DNA from: Ahrensia sp. R2A130
Lineage (GTDB): Bacteria; Pseudomonadota; Alphaproteobacteria; Rhizobiales; Rhizobiaceae
Direction: 5' to 3'
Length of the DNA stretch: 64,000 nt
Assembly: GCF_000179775.1 (NCBI RefSeq)
Contig: NZ_AEEB01000001.1
Location: forward strand, 110,647-174,646
Part shown: positions 17,766 through 27,480 of the stretch, piece by piece
Layout of the letters: the number at the start of each line of letters is the position of its first letter
Numbering within the stretch: position 1 is the stretch's first letter
Translations under genes and position numbers: made by a program
Notes under the pieces: model-generated
What the model saw: the letters and a program-made list of their open reading frames with translations, nothing else
What the model was told of the DNA's origin: nothing
The model's database searches: none

Positions 17766-18449
17766 TTAGCTTTTGTCTTTCAAGCCATCTTCGCCTTCAC
17801 CCATGACCGAGTCGGCCTTCTGGTTGATGACTTCGGTTTCGACCGGCTCGTCATCACCGTCAGCATCTTCGTCCGACTTGAGGCCGGCTGGGGTTGCGAT
17901 GGTTGCGATGGTGAAGTCGCGGTCTGTGATGGTTGGTTCTGCACCTTCCGGCATGTCGACAGCCGAAATATTGACCGAGTCGCCGATGTCGTAAGACGTC
18001 AGGTCGATCTCGAAATTATCGGGGATCGAGTTGGCCGGGCAGTTCACTTCGACCGTGAAGCGCACAACGTTCAGCGTACCGCCGGCTTTCAGACCGATGC
18101 ACTCTTCTTCGTTCAGGAAGACGACCGGAATTTCTACCGTAACTGCAGTTTTCGCGGAAACGCGCAGCAGGTCCACATGCATCACAACGTCGGAGACGGG
18201 GTGCAACTGATAGTCCTTTGGCAGGACCTTGTGCTTCTTGCCGTCGACTTCGATGTCGAGCAAGGTCGTCATGAAGCCACCAGCGTGGATAGCCAGCGTG
18301 GTTTCCTTGCGCGGCAGCGCAATGGACAGGGGATCTTTTTTGTCGCCATAAATGACGGCTGGCACCATGTTATTTCTACGCAGCTCGCGTGCGGCCCCCT
18401 TGCCTACACGGTCACGCGCTTGGGCCGTAAGCGTATTATCTTCGCTCAT
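17766..18449 (-). CDS. rplY: 50S ribosomal protein bL25 (general stress protein Ctc type)
   Basis: Binds 5S rRNA in the large subunit. The 227-residue chain has the N-terminal bL25 core ([24 protein letters not shown]) and the longer C-terminal TL5/Ctc domain; an acidic Glu/Asp-rich tail ([14 protein letters not shown]) closes it. Good AGGAG-type ribosome site upstream (GAGGAGCG). It lies downstream of prs and upstream of pth, the standard alphaproteobacterial order. Confidence 0.94.
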   Translation of the reverse strand: MSEDNTLTAQARDRVGKGAARELRRNNMVPAVIYGDKKDPLSIALPRKETTLAIHAGGFMTTLLDIEVDGKKHKVLPKDYQLHPVSDVVMHVDLLRVSAKTAVTVEIPVVFLNEEECIGLKAGGTLNVVRFTVEVNCPANSIPDNFEIDLTSYDIGDSVNISAVDMPEGAEPTITDRDFTIATIATPAGLKSDEDADGDDEPVETEVINQKADSVMGEGEDGLKDKS

Positions 18450-18661
18450 TGGTTCGCTCCTCAGCGGTTATATAGAGGTTGCAGAACGCATGCGGCGCAC
18501 TGCTCGGCCGTTCCATGACATGCCGATTTGCGCTGCAAATAGCAGGGCGAATTCGGCGGCACATGTGCGGACGACCCACGTTCCCTCCAGGGGTGTCGAC
18601 GTGGTGGCGCGGGATTAGCGCAGACTTGGCCGTCTGTCCAGCATTGTAACCGGCTTCAGAG

Positions 18662-19594
18662 CTAGTCGAACAGGCTGGAAACCGACTGTTCGAGCGCGGT
18701 GCGGCTGACAGCTTCACCAATTAGATCGGCAATCGAGATGACGCGGATATTGTGGGCGGTCTGAACGGCGGTCGTTGGCTCGATGGACGAGGTGATGACC
18801 AGTTCTTTCAGCTTCGACGATGTGATGCGGGCGACCGCCCCACCGGACAATACACCGTGGGAAATATAAGCCGTGACCGAAAGCGCGCCATTGTTCAGCA
18901 GTGCTTCTGCCGCGTTGCACAGGGTGCCGCCGGAATCGATAATGTCATCGATCAGGATGCAGTCTTTGCCTGAAACATCCCCGATGACATTCATGACCTC
19001 GGATTCGCCGGGCTTGTCGCGGCGCTTGTCCACGATGGCCAGTGGGGCATTCACACGACGGGCCAGGGCGCGGGCGCGAACGACACCGCCGACGTCAGGC
19101 GAAACGACCATAAGATTGTCGATGTCATAGTTGGCGCGCAGATCGCGGCTCATGACTGGCACGGCGTACAGGTTGTCAGTGGGAATATCGAAGAAGCCCT
19201 GAATCTGTCCTGCGTGAAGATCCATGGTCAGCACGCGGTCGGCACCGGCTTCTGTTATCAGATTGGCCACCAGCTTTGCTGAAATCGGGGTGCGTGGGCC
19301 GGGTTTACGATCCTGACGGGCGTACCCGAAATAGGGCAACACAGCCGTGATGCGTTTGGCCGAAGATCGTTTTGCCGCATCGATGAGGATCAGCAATTCC
19401 ATCAGGTGGTCGTTGGCCGGATAGGACGTGGACTGGAGGATGAAAACATCCTCGCCACGCACGTTTTCCTGAAGCTCGACGAAAATTTCCTGGTCGGCGA
19501 AACGGCGCACGACACACTTGCCGAGCTGGGTGTCGAGATATCTGGCGATATCTTCCGCCAGGCTTTTGTTGGCGTTTCCGGAAAACAGCTTCAT
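18662..19594 (-). CDS. prs: Ribose-phosphate pyrophosphokinase
   Basis: Makes PRPP from ribose 5-phosphate and ATP, feeding purine, pyrimidine, His and Trp synthesis. The 310-residue class I enzyme has the ATP-binding Arg/Asp region [20 protein letters not shown], the divalent-cation motif [18 protein letters not shown] and the PRPP loop [18 protein letters not shown]. The start and length match the family. About 210 bases separate it from rplY, enough for a second promoter there. Confidence 0.96.
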   Translation of the reverse strand: MKLFSGNANKSLAEDIARYLDTQLGKCVVRRFADQEIFVELQENVRGEDVFILQSTSYPANDHLMELLILIDAAKRSSAKRITAVLPYFGYARQDRKPGPRTPISAKLVANLITEAGADRVLTMDLHAGQIQGFFDIPTDNLYAVPVMSRDLRANYDIDNLMVVSPDVGGVVRARALARRVNAPLAIVDKRRDKPGESEVMNVIGDVSGKDCILIDDIIDSGGTLCNAAEALLNNGALSVTAYISHGVLSGGAVARITSSKLKELVITSSIEPTTAVQTAHNIRVISIADLIGEAVSRTALEQSVSSLFD

Positions 19595-19720
19595 GGCGGC
19601 CTGAATGTGGACGGGGCTTCGCGGGTGGCGGTGTCATATCAACACTGCGTTGAAACCGCCATGAAAAAGGCGGTCGCTTTTTGCCTGTATCCCCAGTCCT
19701 GTCGTGAAGTGGGCGATACG

Positions 19721-20869
19721 CTAGAGCGTAACGAACTCCATCGGGTGTTTGGTGAGCGCTTTCGGGCCTTTTTCACTGGTCAGATATGTGCGGCCGGGGC
19801 ACATCGCGGTGTTGGTTTCGCTGTCCATCAAAATCATGTGGGCGAACAGCACCTGATTGGGCTCGATCACGGTTGGATTGCCTTCGTAGAACATCGGCCC
19901 GTCCATCCAGCATGGTGCGTAACGTGCGCCGAGCGAATAACCGCAGGCGTTCAGGCGATTGCGTGACTGGTGGTGTGCATCCATGGCTTTGGCGTGGGCG
20001 GTGAAAACGTCGCCGAACGTGTTGCCAACAACCATCGCGCCTTCGACCGCGTCCAACGCGGCTTTTGCTGCCTTGAACATCGCCTCGTGGTTTTCGCGCG
20101 GCTTGCCGATAACGAGCGTTCGCATCTGCGCCACATGATATTGCGCCTCGACACCTGCCCACTCGATGGTCAGCTGATCGTTTTTAGATAGTTTGCGACG
20201 GCCAGCCTTGTAGCGGCATAGCAGAGCGTCATCGCCGGAACCCAAAATGAAGGGATTGCCGGGATAGTCGCCACCAGCTTCCAGAACGGCACCCTGCATG
20301 GCGGCAAGGATTTTCGCTTCGTTCACACCCGCCTTCGTGGTCTTCAACGCTGCGTCGAAGGCGGCGTCTGCATGGTTCGCTGCTTTGCGGACATAGGCAA
20401 TTTCCTCATCGCTTTTCACCAGCCGCAGCAGGTGGACGAGGGATGATGCATCATCGAGATCGGCGAAGGTCTTCAACGTGTTGTCGAGGCGGCGGCCGTT
20501 GTAGGCTGTCAAGCCGTGGGTATCGTATTCGACGCCGAGCTTGCTGCCCAGAAGGCCCATGTCTGCGAGCAAATTGCGGAGATCTTTCGTCGGGTCGGCG
20601 TTGGCGTGGTCGCCCCAGATGACGATGTTCTCGATGTTGGATGTGTGCCGCGCCTGCCGCAGATCGGCGGAGCGGGTGAGCAGCGCCATTTCACCGTCGG
20701 CCTTCATGACGAGACACTGGAAGAAGCAGAAGCCGAACGTGTCGTAGCCGGTGAGCCAGTACATGCTTTCCTGCGCGAACATCAGCATCGCATCGAGTTT
20801 ACGCTCCTTCATGGCGTCCATGGTGGCGGTGCGGCGGCGGGCGAACTCGTCTTCGGTGAAGTGCAGCAT
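19721..20869 (-). CDS. M24 (creatinase/aminopeptidase P-like) family protein without metal site
   Basis: This 382-residue protein has the two-domain layout of M24 proteins: an N-terminal creatinase-like domain (to about residue 150) and a C-terminal pita-bread fold. The five metal ligands of true M24 peptidases are not kept. The Asp-x10-Asp pair reads EWAGVEAQYHVAQMRT (Glu and Ala), the GHGIG histidine is Tyr in GYSLGARY, and neither later Glu is evident. Creatinase and ectoine hydrolase DoeA are known metal-free members, so a hydrolase acting on a small amidine or amide is possible. It lies 12 bases after pgeF and is probably co-transcribed. Confidence 0.85.
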   Translation of the reverse strand: MLHFTEDEFARRRTATMDAMKERKLDAMLMFAQESMYWLTGYDTFGFCFFQCLVMKADGEMALLTRSADLRQARHTSNIENIVIWGDHANADPTKDLRNLLADMGLLGSKLGVEYDTHGLTAYNGRRLDNTLKTFADLDDASSLVHLLRLVKSDEEIAYVRKAANHADAAFDAALKTTKAGVNEAKILAAMQGAVLEAGGDYPGNPFILGSGDDALLCRYKAGRRKLSKNDQLTIEWAGVEAQYHVAQMRTLVIGKPRENHEAMFKAAKAALDAVEGAMVVGNTFGDVFTAHAKAMDAHHQSRNRLNACGYSLGARYAPCWMDGPMFYEGNPTVIEPNQVLFAHMILMDSETNTAMCPGRTYLTSEKGPKALTKHPMEFVTL

Positions 20870-20881
20870 GGCTGTGTCTCC

Positions 20882-21661
20882 TCAGGTGGAATGCAGGGCG
20901 ATGGCAGACAATTGCCTGCCATAGTCGCTTTCAGCGCGATGTGTGGTGCGGCGATAGCTGAAAAAGCCGGCTTCGTCTTCATATGTGCAGGGGCCGACGG
21001 AACTGCCTTCGACCCCGGCCCGATTCAGGCGTGCCACGATATAGGCAGGCAGATCGAACATATGATGGCCGTCGTTTTCCGATGGCCGGAAAAAGCGTGC
21101 GTTGTCGGTGTCTTCTTGAAGAAATGGTGTTGGAAATTCAGGTCCGACTTCGTAATTCTTAGGCCCGATGGTGGGGCCGAGAACTGCGCGGATGCTGTCG
21201 CGCTTCGCGCCGAGTTTTTCCATCGCCTCGATCGTTGCTTCCATCACGCCAGACAGCGCGCCCTTCCAGCCGGCATGACATGCGCCGATGACGCGGTTTT
21301 TGGAATCGCTGAACAACACAGGTCCGCAATCGGCTGTCACGATGCCAATGGCGAGACCTTCGGTTGCGGTGACGATGCCATCGGCTTTCGGACGGTCGCC
21401 GGGGAAGGGGGCGTCCACCACAACCGCATCTGCGCTGTGCACCTGATAGGGTGTCACCAGCATCTCTGGAGCGACGCCGAGTGCGGCAGCAATGCGGTTG
21501 CGGTTTTCGACCACAGCTTCGCGATCATCGCCAGAACCCAAGCCCGCATTCAAGTCTGCGAATATGCCGGTCGAGACGCCGCCTTCGCGGCCGAACCAGC
21601 CATGGGACAAGCCTCGGTGCTGTGCGAAATTCTCGTCCTGAATTGCGGGAGGGTGGGTCAT
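20882..21661 (-). CDS. pgeF: Purine nucleoside phosphorylase / laccase-domain protein PgeF (YfiH)
   Basis: Member of the DUF152/YfiH family, 259 residues. Members were first called polyphenol oxidases and are now linked to purine nucleoside phosphorolysis and to peptidoglycan-precursor editing. The metal-binding His/Cys motifs are clear: VHSADAVVVD, TADCGPVLF and GACHAGWKGALSGVME. It sits between the midA-like gene and the M24-like gene in the lgt series. Confidence 0.9.
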   Translation of the reverse strand: MTHPPAIQDENFAQHRGLSHGWFGREGGVSTGIFADLNAGLGSGDDREAVVENRNRIAAALGVAPEMLVTPYQVHSADAVVVDAPFPGDRPKADGIVTATEGLAIGIVTADCGPVLFSDSKNRVIGACHAGWKGALSGVMEATIEAMEKLGAKRDSIRAVLGPTIGPKNYEVGPEFPTPFLQEDTDNARFFRPSENDGHHMFDLPAYIVARLNRAGVEGSSVGPCTYEDEAGFFSYRRTTHRAESDYGRQLSAIALHST

Positions 21662-21693
21662 TGTTCGGGTTGCCGGTTGCGAAGCGGTTTAGC

Positions 21694-22845
21694 CTAACCC
21701 GAAGGCTGGTCCTGCGAAAGCGCGTCCGTCATATCGTCATCTGCGCTGCGAAAACCGGGCCAGCGGTTGCCCAGCGAGGCCGGTGCACCGAAGGCCGCGA
21801 CTTTGAACAGATTGCCCATCGCATCCGGTCCGGCCAACCGCTCCACGGCAGACCGTAACTGGTTCTGAATGTGATCGTTCTTGCCTGATCCAAGCGTGCC
21901 CGCCCGTTCCAGCAAGCCGAGTTCGACCAGAAATTTGCCCTGCGCGGTGGCAGGCGGAACGGCGCAACCGGCAGTTTTTGCAATCGCCAGCAGCGTTTCA
22001 AAGTCCACGTGGCTGGTGAGATCGCTTTGCCCCGGTGCGGCCAGCGGGTCGGCATAGGCGTGGTCGCGGACGGCTTGAAACGTGTCGCCGGTGCCGCTTT
22101 TCAGGTGTCCGTAATCTATAAAAAGCGCCGCGCCATTGTGTTGTTTGAGATGGGCCGCAATTTGCGCGATCTGCGCTTCGCGGGCCGGTGCGGTCTCAAA
22201 AATCGTGCCGTCTTCATGCTCTCCTTCCGGCTCGTCCTCCTGCGGCAGCACATTGGCTTTTGCGACGAAGGCCAGTTTGTCATCACGAATGCCGATGGCG
22301 CGTTCTAGCCATTGCCCTTCCAGCCGCACCCATTGGCGAAAGGGCAGGGCGTCGAGAAATTCGTTGCCGATGATGATCGCGGGCATGTCCGGCAGTTGGC
22401 CGGTGTCGCGCAGCCATTTCAACGATGCGCCGGACTTCTCCAACGTCAGGCTTTGCTGTTCCGCCAAGGTGCCGCTGACCTCGACCAGATAGATGTCGGC
22501 AGCTGCTGCAAACCCGGGCAGGGCTTTTGCCACGCGCAAAAGGTCTGCCATCAACGTGCCGCGACCGGGGCCGAGTTCCACCAGCGCGAAGGGGGATGGT
22601 TCGCCCAGCGCCTGCCAAACCTCCATGCACCAAACGCCGATCATCTCGCCGAACATCTGGGAAATTTCCGGCGCTGTGATGAAGTCTCCACCTTCACGCG
22701 AAGCAGATGCCCGCCCGCCCACCGGAGTGCCTGTCGTGTAATATCCGTACTCCGGATGCAGCAGGCATAGCGCCATATATTCTGCAATCGAAAGCGGTCC
22801 GTCCTGCTCGATGCGCGAGCGGATTTCAGTTTCCAGTGGGCTCAC
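21694..22845 (-). CDS. SAM-dependent methyltransferase, MidA/NDUFAF7 family
   Basis: This 383-residue protein has the DUF185 signature: [16 protein letters not shown] near the N-terminus, [13 protein letters not shown], the SAM-binding [16 protein letters not shown] and [13 protein letters not shown]. The mitochondrial homologue NDUFAF7 methylates an arginine of a complex I subunit; a role in respiratory complex I assembly is likely here. The GTG start overlaps the lgt stop by 4 bases (GTGA), so the two are coupled. Confidence 0.93.
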   Translation of the reverse strand: MSPLETEIRSRIEQDGPLSIAEYMALCLLHPEYGYYTTGTPVGGRASASREGGDFITAPEISQMFGEMIGVWCMEVWQALGEPSPFALVELGPGRGTLMADLLRVAKALPGFAAAADIYLVEVSGTLAEQQSLTLEKSGASLKWLRDTGQLPDMPAIIIGNEFLDALPFRQWVRLEGQWLERAIGIRDDKLAFVAKANVLPQEDEPEGEHEDGTIFETAPAREAQIAQIAAHLKQHNGAALFIDYGHLKSGTGDTFQAVRDHAYADPLAAPGQSDLTSHVDFETLLAIAKTAGCAVPPATAQGKFLVELGLLERAGTLGSGKNDHIQNQLRSAVERLAGPDAMGNLFKVAAFGAPASLGNRWPGFRSADDDMTDALSQDQPSG

Positions 22846-23702
22846 GCTTCATCCGTATCGGGTGCGGTGCGCCAAGGTGTGCGGCTGGATGCGGTGAGCA
22901 TTCCCCACAGACCGATGGCCAGCATGGGCAGCGACAGAACCATGCCCATTGTCAGCCAGCCGCCCGCCAAATAACCGATATGGGCATCCGGAGTGCGGAA
23001 GAACTCGACCAAAATGCGCGACGCCCCGTAGCCGAAAACCCAAGCGCCACCGATGAAGCCGGGGTGCCGCAACTTCTTGAAGGCGAAGATGAGAACGCAC
23101 AGAACGGCGAAGACGACCGCACCTTCCAGCGCTGCTTCATAAAGCTGGCTCGGGTGGCGTGGTTCAGGGCCGCCGTTGGGGAAGATCACACCCCAGGCCA
23201 CATCCGTCGGACGTCCCCACAGTTCGGAGTTGATGAAATTTGCGATGCGCCCGAAAAACAGTCCGAAGCAGGAAGCGGCAGCCACCACGTCCAACAGGCT
23301 GTAAGGCGAGAAACCGCGCGAGCGGGCGAACAGCACCATGGCGATGATTGACCCTAGCGCGCCACCATGGAAGCTCATGCCGCCATCCCAGATCGCGGGA
23401 ATTTCCAGCGGGTTCTGCAGATAGTAGCCGAGGTTGTAGAACAGCACGTAGCCCAACCGCCCGCCTGCGATGATGCCGACAACGGCCCATGTCACGAAAT
23501 CGTCCACTTCTACCTTGCGGATGGGCGAACCGGTCGGCCCCCACAGATGGTCGCGGGCGGTGACGAAGCGCACGAAAGCCCAACCTGCCAGAATGCCCAG
23601 CACGTACATGAGGCCGTACCAGTGGACCTCCAATGGGCCGAGCGAAATGGCGACCGGGTCGATGGCGGGAAAGGTGATGGCGGAGAGCGAAATCGGATAC
23701 AT
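22842..23702 (-). CDS. lgt: Prolipoprotein diacylglyceryl transferase
   Basis: Inner-membrane enzyme that transfers diacylglycerol to the lipobox Cys of prolipoproteins. The 286-residue chain has seven or so membrane helices and the family motif [18 protein letters not shown], plus the early [10 protein letters not shown]. It is the first gene of the - strand series and diverges from the ubiK-like gene. One predicted client, a small lipoprotein, is encoded at 55589-55837. Confidence 0.96.
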   Translation of the reverse strand: MYPISLSAITFPAIDPVAISLGPLEVHWYGLMYVLGILAGWAFVRFVTARDHLWGPTGSPIRKVEVDDFVTWAVVGIIAGGRLGYVLFYNLGYYLQNPLEIPAIWDGGMSFHGGALGSIIAMVLFARSRGFSPYSLLDVVAAASCFGLFFGRIANFINSELWGRPTDVAWGVIFPNGGPEPRHPSQLYEAALEGAVVFAVLCVLIFAFKKLRHPGFIGGAWVFGYGASRILVEFFRTPDAHIGYLAGGWLTMGMVLSLPMLAIGLWGMLTASSRTPWRTAPDTDEA

Positions 23703-23810
23703 AAAGCACCCATGCCCGCATCGGCGTCCTGCTTCAAGTTGTTCGGTTGAACCAACGGCCCGGTGGGCTTACGTGATGGGCAACAATGAACAGATGATTG
23801 GAACCCCGCT

Positions 23811-24131
23811 ATGTCCACCGGAAGCCAAGGCCCCAACCGCGTCTTCGACGAATTCGCAAAATTCATGACCGATGCCGCAGGCATGGCGCAGGGTGCGCGG
23901 CGCGAAGTCGAGACCGTTGTTAAAAGCCAGGCCGAGCGGCTCATGTCCGAGATGGATCTCGTTCAGCGCGACGAGTTCGAAGCCGTGAAGGAAATGGCAT
24001 CGAAAGCGCGTATGGAGAATGACGAGCTTCGTGCGGAAATCGAAGCGCTGAAAGCGCAGATGGGCGGTGCGAAACCAGCGGCCAAAAAAGCAGCGCCTGC
24101 GAAAAAAGCGGCGAAAGCTGACGACAAGTAA
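23811..24131 (+). CDS. ubiK: BMFP-domain protein, UbiK-like
   Basis: A short protein (106 residues). The first 85 residues form the amphipathic helix plus coiled coil of the BMFP/DUF526 family (VFDEFAKFMTDAAGMAQGAR, then LVQRDEFEAVKEMASKARME). The end is an Ala/Lys-rich tail (AKKAAPAKKAAKADDK). E. coli UbiK is an accessory factor of ubiquinone synthesis; Brucella BMFP promotes membrane fusion in vitro. Divergent from lgt with about 100 bases between. Confidence 0.85.
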   Translation: MSTGSQGPNRVFDEFAKFMTDAAGMAQGARREVETVVKSQAERLMSEMDLVQRDEFEAVKEMASKARMENDELRAEIEALKAQMGGAKPAAKKAAPAKKAAKADDK

Positions 24132-24194
24132 GTTGCAGAACGCCTAACGCTGGAAGTTGTGCACAGCCTAATGGCTGTGAAATCTGCTCATGCG

Positions 24195-24341
24195 GATTCG
24201 GTAAAATGCGAGTCCTTTGAATCGCTTGCACCGGTTTCTCCACCATTTGATTCAGCGTTGATTCCACAGGCCTGTGGGCGCGGCATCAATCAGGGTGGTT
24301 CGGCGGACGCCTGTCAGTATTCTGAATCTATTGATTGATTC
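24195..24341. promoter_or_regulatory. Cluster of seven GANTC (CcrM methylation) sites
   Basis: GANTC occurs at 24195, 24210, 24219, 24249, 24260, 24324 and 24337, seven times in 147 bases. Random expectation is under one. GANTC is the site of the cell-cycle methylase CcrM in alphaproteobacteria and of the GcrA-CcrM promoter switch. The cluster fills the gap between the ubiK-like and ybjN-like genes. A 7-bp hairpin (CACAGCC/GGCTGTG, 24162-24179) lies just before it. Confidence 0.6.
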
Positions 24342-24397
24342 GGTTCGCTTCGATGCGGAAGCGACCGAACGGAATGGAATGCGGAGACAGTCGTCCC

Positions 24398-24898
24398 ATG
24401 GACATGCTGCAAATAAATAGCCTGCGCGACAGCCATCCGGTGGACGTCGTCGAGACGTTTGCCGACGAGAACGAATGGTCTTTCGAGCGGTCTGCCGAGG
24501 ACGAAATCGTCATCCTCGCGCAGGGCATCTGGACCGGCTACAGCGTGTCGTTCTCGTGGGTGGAGGCGTTCGAAGCGCTGCACATTTCCTGCGCCTTCGA
24601 TATGCGTGTTCCACAGAAACGGCTTGCCGAAGTGCGTCGTCTGTTGTGCCTCATCAACGAGCAAATGTTGTTCGGGCATTTCGAGGTTTGGACGGAAGAC
24701 GGCTCGGTGATGTTCCGCCACGGCATTCCGCTTTCCGGCGGTGCTGATGCCAACGACGCGCAAATCGACTGCATGCTGAATGCTGCAACGGCATCCTGCG
24801 AGCGTTACTATCAGGCGTTTCAATACGTCGTGTGGGGCGGTCGCAGCGCGACGGATGCGCTGGACTCTGTTTTGTTCGACACCGTCGGCGAGGCGTAA
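24398..24898 (+). CDS. YbjN domain-containing protein
   Basis: This 166-residue soluble protein matches the alphaproteobacterial YbjN group: HPVDVVETFADENEWSFERS, SVSFSWVEAFEALHISCAFD, NEQMLFGHFEVW, YYQAFQYVVWGG. The fold resembles type III secretion chaperones; E. coli YbjN is a stress-tolerance regulator of uncertain mechanism. The ATG at 24398 follows GCGGAG at 24381-24386. It ends 3 bases before proC, so the two are co-transcribed. Its upstream region carries the GANTC cluster, which suggests cell-cycle-dependent expression. Confidence 0.88.
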   Translation: MDMLQINSLRDSHPVDVVETFADENEWSFERSAEDEIVILAQGIWTGYSVSFSWVEAFEALHISCAFDMRVPQKRLAEVRRLLCLINEQMLFGHFEVWTEDGSVMFRHGIPLSGGADANDAQIDCMLNAATASCERYYQAFQYVVWGGRSATDALDSVLFDTVGEA

Positions 24899-24901
24899 GC
24901 C

Positions 24902-25711
24902 GTGGCTGACAAACTCGTTCTGGTCGGTGCAGGCAATATGGGCGGTGCGCTGCTGGCCGGTTGGCTGGACGGGAAAGCCGGGTTTGATATCGCGGTGGTG
25001 GACCCGAAACCGTCCGACGCCATGGCTGCGAAAATGGCCGCGCACGGCGTGGCGCATTTTATGAATGCTGGTGAAGCGCCCGTTGCCGACTATCTTGTGG
25101 TCGCGGTGAAGCCGCAGATGATGGCGGCGGTTCTGCCGCAACTCACGTCCCTCGTTTCTGCTGACACGGTGGTTGTATCCGTGGCCGCTGGCACGTCGGT
25201 CGCCAGTCTTGCCGCACCCTTCGGCGATGCCACCCGCGTCGTTCGCGTCATGCCAAACACGCCCGCTCTCGTAGGGCGTGGCATGTCTGTCTGCTTTGCC
25301 AACGATCACGTCAGCGATGCCCAGAGCGCCTCCATCGACACACTTATGACTGCGGTGGGTGAGGTGGCGTGGATCGATGATGAAAGCCAGATGGATGCCG
25401 TTACCGGCGTGTCCGGTTCCGGTCCGGCCTATGTGTTTCATCTTGCCGAAGCGCTGGCGCAGGCCGGCGTTGCCGCAGGGTTGGACGCTAAGCTGGCAGA
25501 CCAGTTGGCCCGCGCGACGGTTTCCGGCGCTGGCGAATTGATCGCGCAATCGTCGGATACACCAGCCACACTGCGCCAGAATGTGACGTCGCCCAACGGC
25601 ACCACGCAAGCGGCGCTCGAAGTCTTGATGGGCGAGGGCGGGTTTCCTGATCTCTTGCCACGCGCGGTGAAAGCTGCGGCTGACCGGTCGCGTGAGTTGT
25701 CGAAGGAATAA
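24902..25711 (+). CDS. proC: Pyrroline-5-carboxylate reductase
   Basis: Last step of proline synthesis (NAD(P)H-dependent). The 269-residue chain opens with the Rossmann motif LVGAGNMGGALLAGWL and ends with the family block DAVTGVSGSGPAYVFHLAEA and the TSPNGTTQAAL signature. GTG start at 24902, 3 bases after the ybjN-like stop, consistent with coupling. The csaA-like gene follows after 4 bases. Confidence 0.95.
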   Translation: MADKLVLVGAGNMGGALLAGWLDGKAGFDIAVVDPKPSDAMAAKMAAHGVAHFMNAGEAPVADYLVVAVKPQMMAAVLPQLTSLVSADTVVVSVAAGTSVASLAAPFGDATRVVRVMPNTPALVGRGMSVCFANDHVSDAQSASIDTLMTAVGEVAWIDDESQMDAVTGVSGSGPAYVFHLAEALAQAGVAAGLDAKLADQLARATVSGAGELIAQSSDTPATLRQNVTSPNGTTQAALEVLMGEGGFPDLLPRAVKAAADRSRELSKE

Positions 25712-25715
25712 ACCG

Positions 25716-26057
25716 ATGACCGATACGATCAGTTTCGACCAGTTCATGGACGTGCACATTCGTGCAGGCACCATCGTAGAGGCGCAGCCGTTTCCCGAAG
25801 CGCGGAAGCCCGCCATCAAGATGGTGATCGACTTCGGGCCGGAGATCGGACGCAAAAAATCGTCGGCTCAGATCGTCGCCCATTACACGCCGGACGAGCT
25901 TATCGGACGGCAGGTGATGGCCGTGACGAATTTTCCGCCGCGCCAGATCGGTCCGTTCATGTCGGAAGTGTTGACGCTCGGCTATGCGGATGCCAACGGC
26001 GACATCGTGCTGGCTGCTATCGACAAGCCCGTCGCCGATGGTGAGCGGTTGATGTGA
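25716..26057 (+). CDS. tRNA-binding (CsaA-like) protein
   Basis: A single OB-fold domain of 113 residues of the type seen in CsaA and the C-terminus of methionyl-tRNA synthetase: FMDVHIRAGTIVEAQPFPEARKP, then KSSAQIVAHYTP and VMAVTNFPPRQIGPFMSEVL. CsaA binds tRNA and has been described as a chaperone. The internal ATG at 25716, 4 bases after proC, is chosen because it gives the family length. Last gene of the ybjN-proC series; convergent with the cold-shock gene. Confidence 0.9.
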   Translation: MTDTISFDQFMDVHIRAGTIVEAQPFPEARKPAIKMVIDFGPEIGRKKSSAQIVAHYTPDELIGRQVMAVTNFPPRQIGPFMSEVLTLGYADANGDIVLAAIDKPVADGERLM

Positions 26058-26063
26058 CCGGCG

Positions 26064-26270
26064 CTACTCGACCTTCAGGTCGATAGCTTTCGGACCTTTG
26101 CCTTTCTTGTCCGGTTCCACATCGAAGGTGATCGCCGAGCCTTCGCTCAAGGTGGTCAGTCCGGACTGCTCAACGGCTGAGATGTGGACGAAAATATCGG
26201 CGCCACCATCGTCGGGCGTGATGAAGCCGTAGCCCTTTGCAGCGTTGAAGAATTTGACGTGGCCTTGCAT
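26064..26270 (-). CDS. Cold-shock domain protein
   Basis: A 68-residue single cold-shock domain with RNP1 KGYGFITPD and RNP2 DIFVHIS, which bind single-stranded RNA or DNA. It starts MQGHVKFFNAAKGYGF. Ribosome site AAGGGGA upstream. The 286 bases before it (26271-26556) hold no supported gene and may carry a long leader, as in many csp genes, though I could not define its structure. Confidence 0.95.
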   Translation of the reverse strand: MQGHVKFFNAAKGYGFITPDDGGADIFVHISAVEQSGLTTLSEGSAITFDVEPDKKGKGPKAIDLKVE

Positions 26271-26556
26271 GGATGGGTCCCCTTATCCCGTGATTTCGAC
26301 CGCGCAGCACAGTTCATCGCCGTGCGGTGTGTCTCGGGAATCGGTCGGGGAATGGAACGTGATGCATATTGGTCTTCAGCCGCCGGGAAGGAGGGCATCA
26401 CGCATCCGACCCGCAATAGCGGTCGAAAGTCTTCCCGAAACGGCCGCATATCCGTCGGTGACGGGGTTGGCGCGTTTCCAGTCTCCGGGTGTTTCCGACC
26501 CGAACGGGCTGTATATGCGCGACAAAGTGCCGCGTAATCAAGCGGTTCTTTCAATT

Positions 26557-27480
26557 TCAGGTGAAATTCGGCGCTGATTTGGCCTCAAGGCGCGCAGAAA
26601 CGACGCTAACGACGATAATTGCAGCAAACATCAGTGCGCAGCCTGCATAACCGATGATTGATAGCCGCTCGCCCAAAAGCAGCGCACCGCCAAGGGCTGC
26701 GAACAACGCTTCTGATGACAGCAGGACTGCAGCATCTGCTGCGCGGGTGTATTGCTGGCACACTGCCATCAGCGTGAACGCGAGTGCGCCTGCAAGCAGT
26801 GCCGCATAGGCGATTTCGGGCGCTGCGTTCCAAAGTGTTTGTGTGCTCAACGCGGGTTCAGCCCACCAGTTCAGCGCGCGTGCAATTATAAAGCCCACGG
26901 CAGAGAGCGCCGCACTGACAACGAATTGGACGCAGGCTACCGCTCCTGGTCTGTCTGCGCCTGTAACAGCGCGGTCCATTGCGATGACGTGGCCTGCCGC
27001 GAAGATTGCTGAGATGATAATGACGCCATCACCCCAAGTGAGTTCGCCCAAGCCGCCGCCGCCGAGAAGGTAGATGCCACAAAACGCCATTAGTGCCGCG
27101 GGCCAAATAATCCATTGCTGCGTTTCGCCCAACAGAACGCGCAAAATGATGGGCGTCAGAACCACGTAAAGACCGGTGAGAATGCCTGCATTGGTGACGG
27201 TGGTTCCCAGAATGCCAATCTGTTGCAATGCCATTGCTACGAAAAAGAACAGGCCAACAGCGGTGGCATTCCGCCATGTTTTCGCATTGATCGGGCGGGC
27301 GTTGTGGCGGCGTGCTTCCCAGATGGCGAAAGGTAGAACTGCCAAACCCGCCACACCAAAGCGCAACATCATGAAGGCGAAGGGGCCGATGTCTTCCATT
27401 GCGGTTTGTTGGGCGACGAAGCCGCCGCCCCAAATGAGGCCGGCGAAAAGAAGCAGGAGGTTGGCGGTTGTGCGATTCAT
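26557..27480 (-). CDS. EamA/DMT-superfamily transporter
   Basis: An inner-membrane permease of 307 residues with about ten membrane helices arranged as two EamA repeats (LLLLFAGLIWGGGFVAQQTA in the first and LLAGALAFTLMAVCQQYTRA in the second). The GFVAQQ motif after the first helix is typical of drug/metabolite exporters. Substrate unknown; amino acids or their derivatives are usual for this family. Confidence 0.9.
   Translation of the reverse strand: MNRTTANLLLLFAGLIWGGGFVAQQTAMEDIGPFAFMMLRFGVAGLAVLPFAIWEARRHNARPINAKTWRNATAVGLFFFVAMALQQIGILGTTVTNAGILTGLYVVLTPIILRVLLGETQQWIIWPAALMAFCGIYLLGGGGLGELTWGDGVIIISAIFAAGHVIAMDRAVTGADRPGAVACVQFVVSAALSAVGFIIARALNWWAEPALSTQTLWNAAPEIAYAALLAGALAFTLMAVCQQYTRAADAAVLLSSEALFAALGGALLLGERLSIIGYAGCALMFAAIIVVSVVSARLEAKSAPNFT

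Noticed and set aside
20516..21697. 393-codon + strand ORF
   Set aside because: Shadow of the M24-like and pgeF genes on the opposite strand, both with clear family motifs.
24195..24341. GANTC cluster as a replication origin
   Set aside because: No DnaA-box-like repeats or AT-rich unwinding stretch; a promoter role fits better.
24314..25855. 513-codon - strand ORF over ybjN-like, proC and csaA-like genes
   Set aside because: It is an antisense shadow of three well-supported + strand genes with recognisable motifs; its product is low-complexity His/Arg-rich and has no domain.
26156..26554. 132-codon - strand ORF reaching into the cold-shock gene
   Set aside because: Different frame from the cold-shock protein, no ribosome site and no domain; the region is more likely its leader.
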